From NCBI GenBank assembly GCA_023420795.1, contig JAEZVM010000220.1, positions 1 to 5,008 of the forward strand: DNA of 5,008 nucleotides, written 5' to 3'. Positions 1 through 5,008 of this stretch are shown here, piece after piece. This DNA is from Pseudomonadota bacterium (lineage in GTDB: Bacteria > Pseudomonadota > Gammaproteobacteria > Burkholderiales > Burkholderiaceae_D). Below the pieces are notes generated by a model. That model was not told the origin of the DNA and ran no database searches. It saw only the letters and a list, made by a program, of their open reading frames with translations. The first letter of the stretch is position 1, and each line of letters starts with the position of its first letter. The translations under genes and the position numbers were made by a program.

Positions 1-954
1 GGCACCTCGCGTCATGTGACGCAACGGCAGGAGTCCGATACGGTGGAAATACTGTCCGGCGTATTTGAAGGCAAGACCACCGGAACACCGATTGCGTTGT
101 TGATTCGCAACGAAGATCAACGCAGCAAGGATTACGGCAACATCGCCGAAACCTTCCGTCCCGGACATGCGGATTACACGTACTGGCACAAATACGGCAT
201 CCGCGACCCGCGCGGTGGCGGGCGTTCCTCCGCGCGGCTGACTGCACCGGTGGTCGGCGCGGCGGCGATCGCGAAGAAATGGCTGTACGAGCAGTACGGC
301 ACCATTTTCAAGGGCTGCATGAGCCAGCTCGGCGAGATCGAAGTTCCGTTCGAGTCGTGGGAACATGTGCCGGCGAACCCGTTCTTCGCCGCCAATACCA
401 GCGTGATTCCGCAACTGGAAGCCTACATGGACCAGCTGCGCAAGGATGGCGATTCCTGCGGCGCGCGCATCGACGTGATTGCGCAAAACGTGCCGGTCGG
501 GCTGGGCGAGCCGATCTACGACAAGCTCGACGCCGATATCGCCTTCGCGATGATGGGCATTAATGCAGTCAAGGGCGTGGAAATCGGCGCCGGCTTCAAG
601 TCGGTCGCGCAAAAAGGCACAGAACATGGCGACGAACTGACGCCGGAAGGCTTCGCGACGAACCATGCTGGCGGCATCCTCGGCGGCATCTCGACCGGAC
701 AGGACATCATGGTGTCGATCGCGATCAAGCCGACCTCCAGCATCCGCACGCCGCGCCGCTCGATCGACAAGAGCGGCAATCCGGTCAGCGTCGAGACCCA
801 CGGCCGCCACGATCCCTGCGTCGGCATCCGCGCCACGCCGATCGCGGAAGCGATGCTGGCGCTGGTGATGATGGATCACGCGCTGCGCCACCGCGCACAA
901 TGCGGCGACGTGCGTGTCGCCACGCCGAAGATCGCCGCGCATATCAAAGAATGA
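1..954 (+). CDS. aroC: Chorismate synthase, 5'-truncated by window edge
   Basis: Chorismate synthase converts 5-enolpyruvylshikimate-3-phosphate to chorismate in the cytoplasm. It is the last common step to aromatic amino acids, folate and quinones, and it needs reduced FMN. The frame is open from base 1, and its first codons (GTSRHVTQRQE) match an internal part of the family, so the GTG at 16 is not the true start. The window holds 317 codons against a usual ~366 aa, so about 49 N-terminal residues, including the first conserved active-site His, lie upstream. Visible landmarks, in window residue numbers, are FRPGHADYT near 48-56, the GGGRSSAR signature at 72-79, the FMN/phosphate-binding stretch NHAGGILGGISTGQ at 221-234, and GRHDPCVGIR from 268. 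The C-terminus (VATPKIAAHIKE, then TGA) is complete. No frameshift or missing motif is seen. The identity is very secure; only the missing start is unknown. Confidence 0.97.
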   Translation, partial: GTSRHVTQRQESDTVEILSGVFEGKTTGTPIALLIRNEDQRSKDYGNIAETFRPGHADYTYWHKYGIRDPRGGGRSSARLTAPVVGAAAIAKKWLYEQYGTIFKGCMSQLGEIEVPFESWEHVPANPFFAANTSVIPQLEAYMDQLRKDGDSCGARIDVIAQNVPVGLGEPIYDKLDADIAFAMMGINAVKGVEIGAGFKSVAQKGTEHGDELTPEGFATNHAGGILGGISTGQDIMVSIAIKPTSSIRTPRRSIDKSGNPVSVETHGRHDPCVGIRATPIAEAMLALVMMDHALRHRAQCGDVRVATPKIAAHIKE

Positions 955-1023
955 TGCACCTCTGATGCAGCCCTGGCGGTGAACAGACGCCGTCCGGCAG
1001 ATCCCGCCGCCCATTGCATCATT
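950..1023. repeat. Nested inverted repeats in the aroC-MFS spacer
   Basis: AATGATGCA at 950-958, overlapping the aroC stop codon, is the exact reverse complement of TGCATCATT at 1015-1023. A second copy of the 7-bp core, TGATGCA at 963-969, can pair with the same right arm. Inside lie GGCGG (975-979) against CCGCC (1004-1008), and GCC (989-991) against GGC (996-998). The RNA could therefore fold into a long stem with interior loops. No T-tract follows the right arm, so this is not a standard intrinsic terminator. A regulatory role is inference only. Confidence 0.35.
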
Positions 1024-1026
1024 CCC

Positions 1027-1030
1027 GGAA
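1027..1030 (+). promoter_or_regulatory. Putative ribosome binding site favouring the GTG-1041 start
   Basis: GGAA (in a GGAAAAG run) lies 10 bases before the GTG at 1041. The alternative in-frame TTG at 1014 has no purine-rich stretch at a suitable distance; its upstream sequence is C-rich. The site is weak but is the best available, and it supports the shorter protein. There is no in-frame ATG between the upstream stop (TGA at 963) and the first membrane helix. Confidence 0.4.
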
Positions 1031-1040
1031 AAGCTTCTTC

Positions 1041-2216
1041 GTGCAGCACTCTCCCTGGCCCAGGCAATCGTTCAGCTTCGCCTTTTTCTTCTTTGCCTAC
1101 TTCGGCTACGTCGGCGTGTTCACGCCGTATGCAAGCCTGTATTTCGCAGACAAGGGCATGACCGTTGCGCAGATCGGCGTGCTGATGTCGCTGATGCAGG
1201 TGATGCGGATTTTTGGCCCCAACCTGTGGGGCTGGATCGCTGACCGTCATCAGCAGCGCGTGAGCGTGCTGCGCATCACGTCGATCGCGGCGGCCGCCTC
1301 GTTTTGCGGCATGTTCTTCGGTCAGACGTTCGTGCAATTCTTCATCGTGATGGTCGCGATCAACCTGTTCACCAGCGCGCAGGGGCCTCTTTCGGAGGCG
1401 CTGATGCTGTCCGAGATGCGCGGCGACCTGACGCACTACGGCAAGCTGCGCCTGTGGGGTTCGATTGGCTTCATCCTGGCGGTCACGGTGGCCGGGCCGT
1501 TCCTGGACAAGTACGGCATCGGTCTGGTGCTGTGGATCGCGCTCGGGCTGCTCGTGCTCGTGACGGCTTCCAGCATGCGCATGCAGGAATCGCGGCATGA
1601 CGAAGGCCATCCTGCAGTTCCGTCGGTGCTGGTGCTGTTGCGCCGGCGCGAGGTGATAGCGTTTTTCAGCTCGACTTTCCTGATGATCGCGGCTCATGCG
1701 TCGCTGTATGTGTTTTATTCTTTGTATCTCGCGCAACTCGGCTACAGCAATACGGTGATAGGCTTGATGTGGTCGCTCGGCGTGGTGGTCGAGATCGTCT
1801 TCTTCTTCTACCAGGCGCCGCTTTTCAGGCGCTTCGGCGTGCGAAACATGATGATCGCCAGCCTGCTGATCGCCGTGGTGCGTTTTCTGCTGATCGGCTT
1901 CGGGGCGCAGTCGCTGTTGTTGCTGCTGATCGCACAGGTGATGCATGCGGCGACCTTTGGCGTACATCATTCGGCTTCGATCGCGACACTGCAGCGCTGG
2001 TTTTTCGGTCCGTTGCAGGCGCGCGGCCAAGCCTTGTTTACCAGTATTTCCTATGGGCTAGGCGGCACTCTGGGCGGGCTGATTTTAAGTGGGTTCTGGG
2101 ATACATTCGGTGCTCAGGCAGTCTATGTAGTGGCCGCAATATTCTCGCTGGCCGGGGCAGGAGCGGCCGTATTGTCTTATCGCTGGCAGCAACATCATCG
2201 GGAGGGGAGCAAATGA
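1041..2216 (+). CDS. Major facilitator transporter, HcaT/MFS_1-like
   Basis: This is a polytopic inner-membrane transporter of 391 aa from GTG-1041. A TTG at 1014 would add nine residues. Hydrophobic segments run throughout, consistent with about 12 helices; the first is aromatic-rich (AFFFFAYFGYVGVF, about residues 14-27). Family-like landmarks are a loop 2-3 motif resembling MFS motif A (GPNLWGWIADR, 59-69), YGKLRLWGS at 133-141, and WSLGVVVE at 244-251. A charged central loop around 180-205 separates the two six-helix halves. These landmarks and the length resemble E. coli HcaT, a putative 3-phenylpropionate permease, and the nucleoside-transporter-like MFS_1-like family, as recalled without a search. 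The substrate cannot be read from the sequence. The N-terminus has no signal peptide and the C-terminus is short and basic (YRWQQHHREGSK). The gene follows aroC after 86 bases and overlaps the next gene by ATGA. Being a transporter is near certain; the HcaT-like grouping is likely. Confidence 0.88.
   Translation: MQHSPWPRQSFSFAFFFFAYFGYVGVFTPYASLYFADKGMTVAQIGVLMSLMQVMRIFGPNLWGWIADRHQQRVSVLRITSIAAAASFCGMFFGQTFVQFFIVMVAINLFTSAQGPLSEALMLSEMRGDLTHYGKLRLWGSIGFILAVTVAGPFLDKYGIGLVLWIALGLLVLVTASSMRMQESRHDEGHPAVPSVLVLLRRREVIAFFSSTFLMIAAHASLYVFYSLYLAQLGYSNTVIGLMWSLGVVVEIVFFFYQAPLFRRFGVRNMMIASLLIAVVRFLLIGFGAQSLLLLLIAQVMHAATFGVHHSASIATLQRWFFGPLQARGQALFTSISYGLGGTLGGLILSGFWDTFGAQAVYVVAAIFSLAGAGAAVLSYRWQQHHREGSK
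2201..2209 (+). promoter_or_regulatory. Strong Shine-Dalgarno of the M48 lipoprotein gene
   Basis: GGAGGGGAG lies inside the last codons of the transporter gene. Its GGAGG core ends 7 bases before the ATG at 2213. It fixes this start even though the same frame stays open far upstream through the transporter gene. A strong site at an ATGA overlap fits both re-initiation and independent ribosome loading. Confidence 0.8.
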
Positions 2217-3031
2217 AATCGAAAATCAGGAGTGCGCTTGCCATAGCAGCGATGCTGACGCTCGGCGCATGCGAAACCGTGCAGACCACGCAAGGCGGTG
2301 TCGTCGGCGTCGATCGCGAGCAGCGCATGGCCATCTCGGCCGAGAGCATCCAGCAGGCGGCCAACGAGCAGTATGACGCGCTGATTGCGAAGGAGAAGCA
2401 GAAGGGCACCCTCAACCGGAATCCGACGCAGGTAGAGCGCGTGCGGACCATCGCGAACCGCATCGTGCCGCAGACGACGCACTTCCGGCCCGATGCGCGG
2501 AGCTGGGCATGGGAAGTCAACGTCCTGACTTCGCCGGAAGTCAATGCATGGTGCATGCCGGGTGGAAAGATGGCGGTTTACACCGGCCTGATCGAGAAAC
2601 TGCAGATCACCGATGACGAACTGGCGGCGGTCATGGGTCATGAAATCGCCCATGCGTTGCGCGAGCACGCGCGCGAGCGGGCGTCGGAACAGGCGATTGC
2701 CGGCAGCGTCATTTCGGTCGGTGCGGCGGTGCTGGGAATCGGCGACCTCGGACAAAAAGGTGCGGAATATGCGTACATGGGCCTGCTCGGTCTGCCGAAC
2801 TCACGCCGCCACGAGACGGAAGCGGACCGGCTTGGCGTCGAACTGGCCGCGCGCGCCGGCTACGACCCGCGCGCCGCCGTGACGCTCTGGCAGAAGATGG
2901 GGCAGGTCGGCGGTGCCGAGCCGATCAAGTTCCTCTCGACTCATCCTTCGCAGTCGGACCGGCTGAGCGACCTTACTGCGTACTCCCAGCGCGTCATGCC
3001 GCTATATGAACAGGCGAAGAAAAAACGCTGA
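2213..3031 (+). CDS. M48-family zinc metallopeptidase lipoprotein (LoiP/YggG-like)
   Basis: Predicted 272-aa envelope endopeptidase. Residues 1-20 form a lipoprotein signal: basic MKSKIR, a hydrophobic stretch, then lipobox LGAC with Cys20 as the lipidation site. Glu follows at +2 rather than Asp, so sorting to the outer membrane is expected. The zinc site is HEIAH at 143-147 (His143, Glu144 catalytic, His147), with third ligand Glu201 in the ExxAD motif (HETEADRLG, 200-208). A hydrophobic stretch at 161-177 lies between these motifs. A late THPSQSDR (His244) resembles the His-Pro segment of BepA and LoiP, where such a His can mask the zinc. No TPR or other C-terminal domain is present, unlike BepA, so the short LoiP/YggG type fits best; relatives process or degrade misfolded outer-membrane proteins. 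Start ATG-2213 is set by the lipobox and a strong Shine-Dalgarno. All catalytic residues are intact. The target is unknown. Confidence 0.93.
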   Translation: MKSKIRSALAIAAMLTLGACETVQTTQGGVVGVDREQRMAISAESIQQAANEQYDALIAKEKQKGTLNRNPTQVERVRTIANRIVPQTTHFRPDARSWAWEVNVLTSPEVNAWCMPGGKMAVYTGLIEKLQITDDELAAVMGHEIAHALREHARERASEQAIAGSVISVGAAVLGIGDLGQKGAEYAYMGLLGLPNSRRHETEADRLGVELAARAGYDPRAAVTLWQKMGQVGGAEPIKFLSTHPSQSDRLSDLTAYSQRVMPLYEQAKKKR

Positions 3032-3060
3032 TTTTGCAAAACAATCAATAAACCGTCGAT

Positions 3061-3093
3061 AAAACGCCCGCGACCGATCCCGCGGGCGTTTTT
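3061..3093 (+). terminator. Intrinsic terminator after the M48 gene
   Basis: AAAACGCCCGCG (3061-3072) and CGCGGGCGTTTT (3081-3092) form a perfect 12-bp stem with an 8-base loop, ending in a run of five T (3089-3093). The GC core and U-tract are those of a Rho-independent terminator. It lies 29 bases after the protease stop and separates that unit from leuC. The matching A-run on the left arm means it could also work in the opposite direction, but no convergent gene is present. Confidence 0.92.
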
Positions 3094-3122
3094 CATTTGG
3101 CCGGAGCGGCTTCCCGCCCGCT

Positions 3123-3178
3123 TTTGCGCTGCACAACTATGGCATAATCGAGAACTATTTTCACCGCTTTGCGCTGCA
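3123..3178. repeat. 11-bp direct repeat flanking the leuC promoter
   Basis: TTTGCGCTGCA occurs exactly at 3123-3133 and again at 3168-3178, 45 bp apart start to start. The left copy sits in the spacer and -35 side of the predicted promoter. The right copy falls just after the expected transcription start, within the leuC leader. This is where paired operator sites would lie, but no known regulator consensus is recognised. The exact repeat is observed; the operator role is inference. Confidence 0.5.
3138..3148 (+). promoter_or_regulatory. Extended -10 promoter for leuCD
   Basis: TATG-G-CATAAT combines a TRTGn extension (3138-3141 plus one base) with a -10 hexamer CATAAT (3143-3148) that differs from TATAAT at one base. 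No good -35 is seen: the hexamer at 17-bp spacing, GCTTTT (3120-3125), is poor, as is usual for extended -10 promoters. Transcription would start near 3155, leaving a leader of about 43 bases. That is too short for a leucine attenuator peptide like that of enteric bacteria. The promoter lies after the terminator and before leuC, as expected. Confidence 0.65.
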
Positions 3179-3197
3179 TTCAGCAGGCTCTCGATAC

Positions 3198-4601
3198 ATG
3201 GCTCAAACGCTCTACGACAAACTCTGGGAATCGCACGTCGTCCATACCGAAGAGGATGGCACCGCCATCCTCTACATCGACCGTCACCTGGTGCATGAAG
3301 TCACCAGCCCGCAGGCATTCGAAGGACTGAAGCTCGCCGGCCGCAAGCCGTGGCGCCTGTCCGCTAACCTGGTGGTGGCCGACCACAACGTGCCGACCAC
3401 CGACCGCGCCAACGGTATCGCCGACCCGGTTTCGCGCCTGCAGGTCGAGACGCTCGACGCCAATGCGAAGGAATACGGCCTGACCTATTTCAGCATGCAG
3501 GACAAGCGCCAGGGCATCGTGCACGTGATCGGGCCGGAGCAGGGCGCAACGCTCCCGGGCATGACCGTCGTGTGCGGCGACTCGCACACCTCCACGCACG
3601 GCGCGTTCGGCTGCCTCGCGCATGGCATCGGCACCTCCGAAGTCGAACACGTTCTTGCTACGCAGACGCTGCTGGCGAAGAAATCCAAGGCCATGCTGGT
3701 GCAGGTCGATGGCGCGCTGCCGCTTGGCGTCACTGCGAAGGACATCGTGCTGGCCGTGATTGGCAGGATCGGCACCGCAGGCGGTACCGGCTATGCGATC
3801 GAGTTTGCCGGTTCCACCATCCGTTCGCTGTCGATGGAAGGCCGCATGACGATCTGTAACATGGCGATCGAGGCGGGTGCGCGCGCCGGCATGGTGGCGG
3901 TGGACGACACCACGATCAATTACGTCAAAGGTCGCCCGTTCTCGCCGGTCGGCCCGCACTGGGACCGCGCGGTCGAATACTGGCGCACGCTGCATTCCGA
4001 CGCCGGCGCGAAATTCGACATGGTGGTTACGCTCAACGCCGCCGAGATCAAGCCGCAGGTCACCTGGGGCACGTCGCCGGAAATGGTCGTCGCAATCGAC
4101 GACCGCGTGCCGGACCCGGACAAGGAAAAGGATGCGGTCAAGCGCGACGCGATGGAAAAGGCCCTGGTTTACATGAACCTGAAGCCGAACACTGCGATGT
4201 CCGATATCCGCATCGACAAGGTGTTCATCGGTTCCTGCACCAATTCCCGCATCGAAGACCTGCGCGCCGCCGCTGCTGTGGTGCGCGGCAAGTACCGCGC
4301 GTCCAATGTGAAGCTGGCGATGGTGGTGCCGGGCTCCGGCCTCGTGAAGGAGCAGGCGGAGCGCGAGGGGCTGGACAAGATTTTCAAGGAAGCGGGCTTC
4401 GAATGGCGCGAGCCGGGCTGCTCGATGTGCCTGGCGATGAATGCCGACCGGCTGGAGCCGGGCGAGCGTTGCGCTTCGACCTCTAACCGCAACTTCGAGG
4501 GGCGCCAGGGGCAGGGCGGTCGCACGCATCTGGTGTCGCCTGCGATGGCTGCGGCTGCCGGCATTGCCGGGCACTTCGTCGATGTGCGCGCAATGCGCTA
4601 A
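3198..4601 (+). CDS. leuC: 3-isopropylmalate dehydratase large subunit
   Basis: LeuC is the [4Fe-4S] subunit of isopropylmalate isomerase. With LeuD it converts 2-isopropylmalate to 3-isopropylmalate in cytoplasmic leucine synthesis. The 467-aa length matches the bacterial family (about 466-470), and the N-terminus (AQTLYDKLWESHVV) matches the usual LeuC start, so ATG-3198 is accepted despite a weak ribosome site (GCAGG, 3183-3187). Aconitase-superfamily landmarks are all present: VVCGDSHTSTHG at 124-135, the iron-sulfur ligands Cys347 (GSCTNSR), Cys408 and Cys411 (GCSMC), and the late NRNFEGRQGQGGRTHLVSP segment. The three ligands are spaced as in the characterised enzyme family. The gene is the first of its unit, has its own promoter, and is followed by leuD after 12 bases. 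No anomaly is seen. A long open frame on the opposite strand is a GC artefact. Confidence 0.98.
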   Translation: MAQTLYDKLWESHVVHTEEDGTAILYIDRHLVHEVTSPQAFEGLKLAGRKPWRLSANLVVADHNVPTTDRANGIADPVSRLQVETLDANAKEYGLTYFSMQDKRQGIVHVIGPEQGATLPGMTVVCGDSHTSTHGAFGCLAHGIGTSEVEHVLATQTLLAKKSKAMLVQVDGALPLGVTAKDIVLAVIGRIGTAGGTGYAIEFAGSTIRSLSMEGRMTICNMAIEAGARAGMVAVDDTTINYVKGRPFSPVGPHWDRAVEYWRTLHSDAGAKFDMVVTLNAAEIKPQVTWGTSPEMVVAIDDRVPDPDKEKDAVKRDAMEKALVYMNLKPNTAMSDIRIDKVFIGSCTNSRIEDLRAAAAVVRGKYRASNVKLAMVVPGSGLVKEQAEREGLDKIFKEAGFEWREPGCSMCLAMNADRLEPGERCASTSNRNFEGRQGQGGRTHLVSPAMAAAAGIAGHFVDVRAMR

Positions 4602-4604
4602 GGA
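4600..4604 (+). promoter_or_regulatory. leuD ribosome binding site overlapping the leuC stop
   Basis: AAGGA begins within the leuC TAA codon (4599-4601) and ends 9 bases before the leuD ATG at 4614. Ribosomes ending leuC arrive on the leuD initiation site, which suits balanced synthesis of two subunits that work as a heterodimer. Confidence 0.7.
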
Positions 4605-4613
4605 ATTCAGATC

Positions 4614-5008
4614 ATGGAAAAATTCACCGTACTCGATGGTTTGGTCGCGCCGCTGGACCGCGCGAATGTCGACACCGACGCCATCATTCCCAAGCAATTC
4701 CTGAAGTCGATCAAACGCACCGGCTTCGGCCCGAACCTGTTCGACGAATGGCGTTATCTCGACCATGGCGAGCCGGGCATGGACAACGGCAAGCGCCCGC
4801 TCAATCCGGATTTCGTGCTAAACCAGCCTCGCTATCAGGGCGCATCGATCCTGCTGACCCGCAAGAACTTCGGCTGCGGCTCCTCGCGCGAGCATGCGCC
4901 GTGGGCGCTGCAGCAGTACGGCTTCCGCGCGATCATCGCGCCGAGCTTTGCCGACATCTTCTTCAACAACTGCTTCAAGAACGGCGTGCTGCCGATCGTG
5001 CTGTCGGA
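4614..5008 (+). CDS. leuD: 3-isopropylmalate dehydratase small subunit, 3'-truncated by window edge
   Basis: LeuD supplies the swivel domain that closes over the LeuC iron-sulfur site and helps bind isopropylmalate. The first 131 codons of about 215 are present, and the frame is open to the right edge. The start MEKFTVLDGLVAPLDRANVDTDAIIPKQFL is typical, with the NVDTDAIIP segment at about residues 18-26. The substrate-binding loop NFGCGSSREHA is at 85-95, with Ser90, Ser91 and Arg92 intact. It is followed by FRAIIAPSFADIFFNNCFKNG, typical of the family. ATG-4614 is supported by an AAGGA site and by alignment with the usual N-terminus. leuB would be expected next in this group of bacteria, beyond the window. 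Confidence 0.97.
   Translation, partial: MEKFTVLDGLVAPLDRANVDTDAIIPKQFLKSIKRTGFGPNLFDEWRYLDHGEPGMDNGKRPLNPDFVLNQPRYQGASILLTRKNFGCGSSREHAPWALQQYGFRAIIAPSFADIFFNNCFKNGVLPIVLS

Noticed and set aside
979..1161. Small 60-codon + frame starting with GTG at 979
   Set aside because: It mostly overlaps the transporter N-terminus in another frame, has no ribosome site, and gives a Ser/Ala/Arg-rich product with no recognisable feature.
876..2030. 384-codon open frame on the - strand across the end of aroC and most of the transporter
   Set aside because: The low-complexity product, rich in His, Gln and Arg, mirrors a hydrophobic transporter sequence. No start signal or domain is seen, and the + strand gene is convincing.
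1769..3031. Longer version of the M48 protein starting inside the transporter gene
   Set aside because: The frame is open by chance. The lipoprotein signal, lipobox and strong Shine-Dalgarno all place the start at ATG-2213, and the upstream part is Arg-rich shadow sequence.
3032..3041. Perfect palindrome TTTTGCAAAA just after the protease stop
   Set aside because: It is too short and AT-rich to form a stable hairpin. It has no second site nearby, and the real terminator is 20 bases further on.
3100..3110. Short hairpin GCCG-GAG-CGGC before the leuC promoter
   Set aside because: A 4-bp stem is common by chance in GC-rich DNA and is not followed by a T-run.
3180..4766. 528-codon open frame on the - strand across leuC and into leuD
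   Set aside because: It is antisense to two secure genes. Its product is rich in Arg, His and Asp and has no recognisable domain, the usual shadow of GC-rich third positions.
1..5008. Search for mobile elements, CRISPR repeats, tRNA/rRNA, toxin-antitoxin or defence genes
   Set aside because: None was seen. The genes are core metabolic or envelope functions with uniform codon use and no transposase, integrase or regularly spaced repeats.

Overview
The window is ordinary housekeeping chromosome from a GC-rich proteobacterium, most likely a betaproteobacterium of the order Burkholderiales. This rests on the Burkholderiales-like wording of AroC, LeuC and LeuD and on the high G+C third positions, recalled without a search. 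An Oxalobacteraceae-type host (Herbaspirillum/Massilia/Janthinobacterium relatives) is my best guess, held with low to moderate confidence. All genes lie on the + strand and coding density is high.

Layout: (1) 1-954 is the 3' six-sevenths of aroC (chorismate synthase), whose first ~49 codons lie before the window. (2) 955-1040 is a short spacer with nested inverted repeats. (3) 1041-2216 encodes an inner-membrane major facilitator transporter of the HcaT/MFS_1-like type, probably from a GTG start. (4) 2213-3031 encodes an M48-family zinc metallopeptidase made as a lipoprotein (LoiP/YggG-like). It overlaps the transporter by ATGA, so the two are probably translationally coupled. (5) 3032-3197 is the only real intergenic region. 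It holds a strong intrinsic terminator with a perfect 12-bp stem, then an extended -10 promoter flanked by two copies of an 11-bp direct repeat. (6) 3198-4601 is leuC and 4614-5008 is the first 131 codons of leuD, the two subunits of isopropylmalate isomerase. leuD runs off the right edge.

Functionally there are two transcription units. The aroC-MFS-M48 unit joins the last step of the shikimate pathway to a transporter of unknown substrate and an envelope protease, and ends at the 3061-3093 terminator. The leuCD unit (leuB usually follows in these bacteria) begins at the promoter near 3143 and supplies step 2 of leucine synthesis. I found no mobile element, CRISPR, tRNA/rRNA or novel defence-type system. 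The features most worth a second look are the direct repeat around the leuC promoter, the MFS/protease coupling and the structured aroC-MFS spacer.
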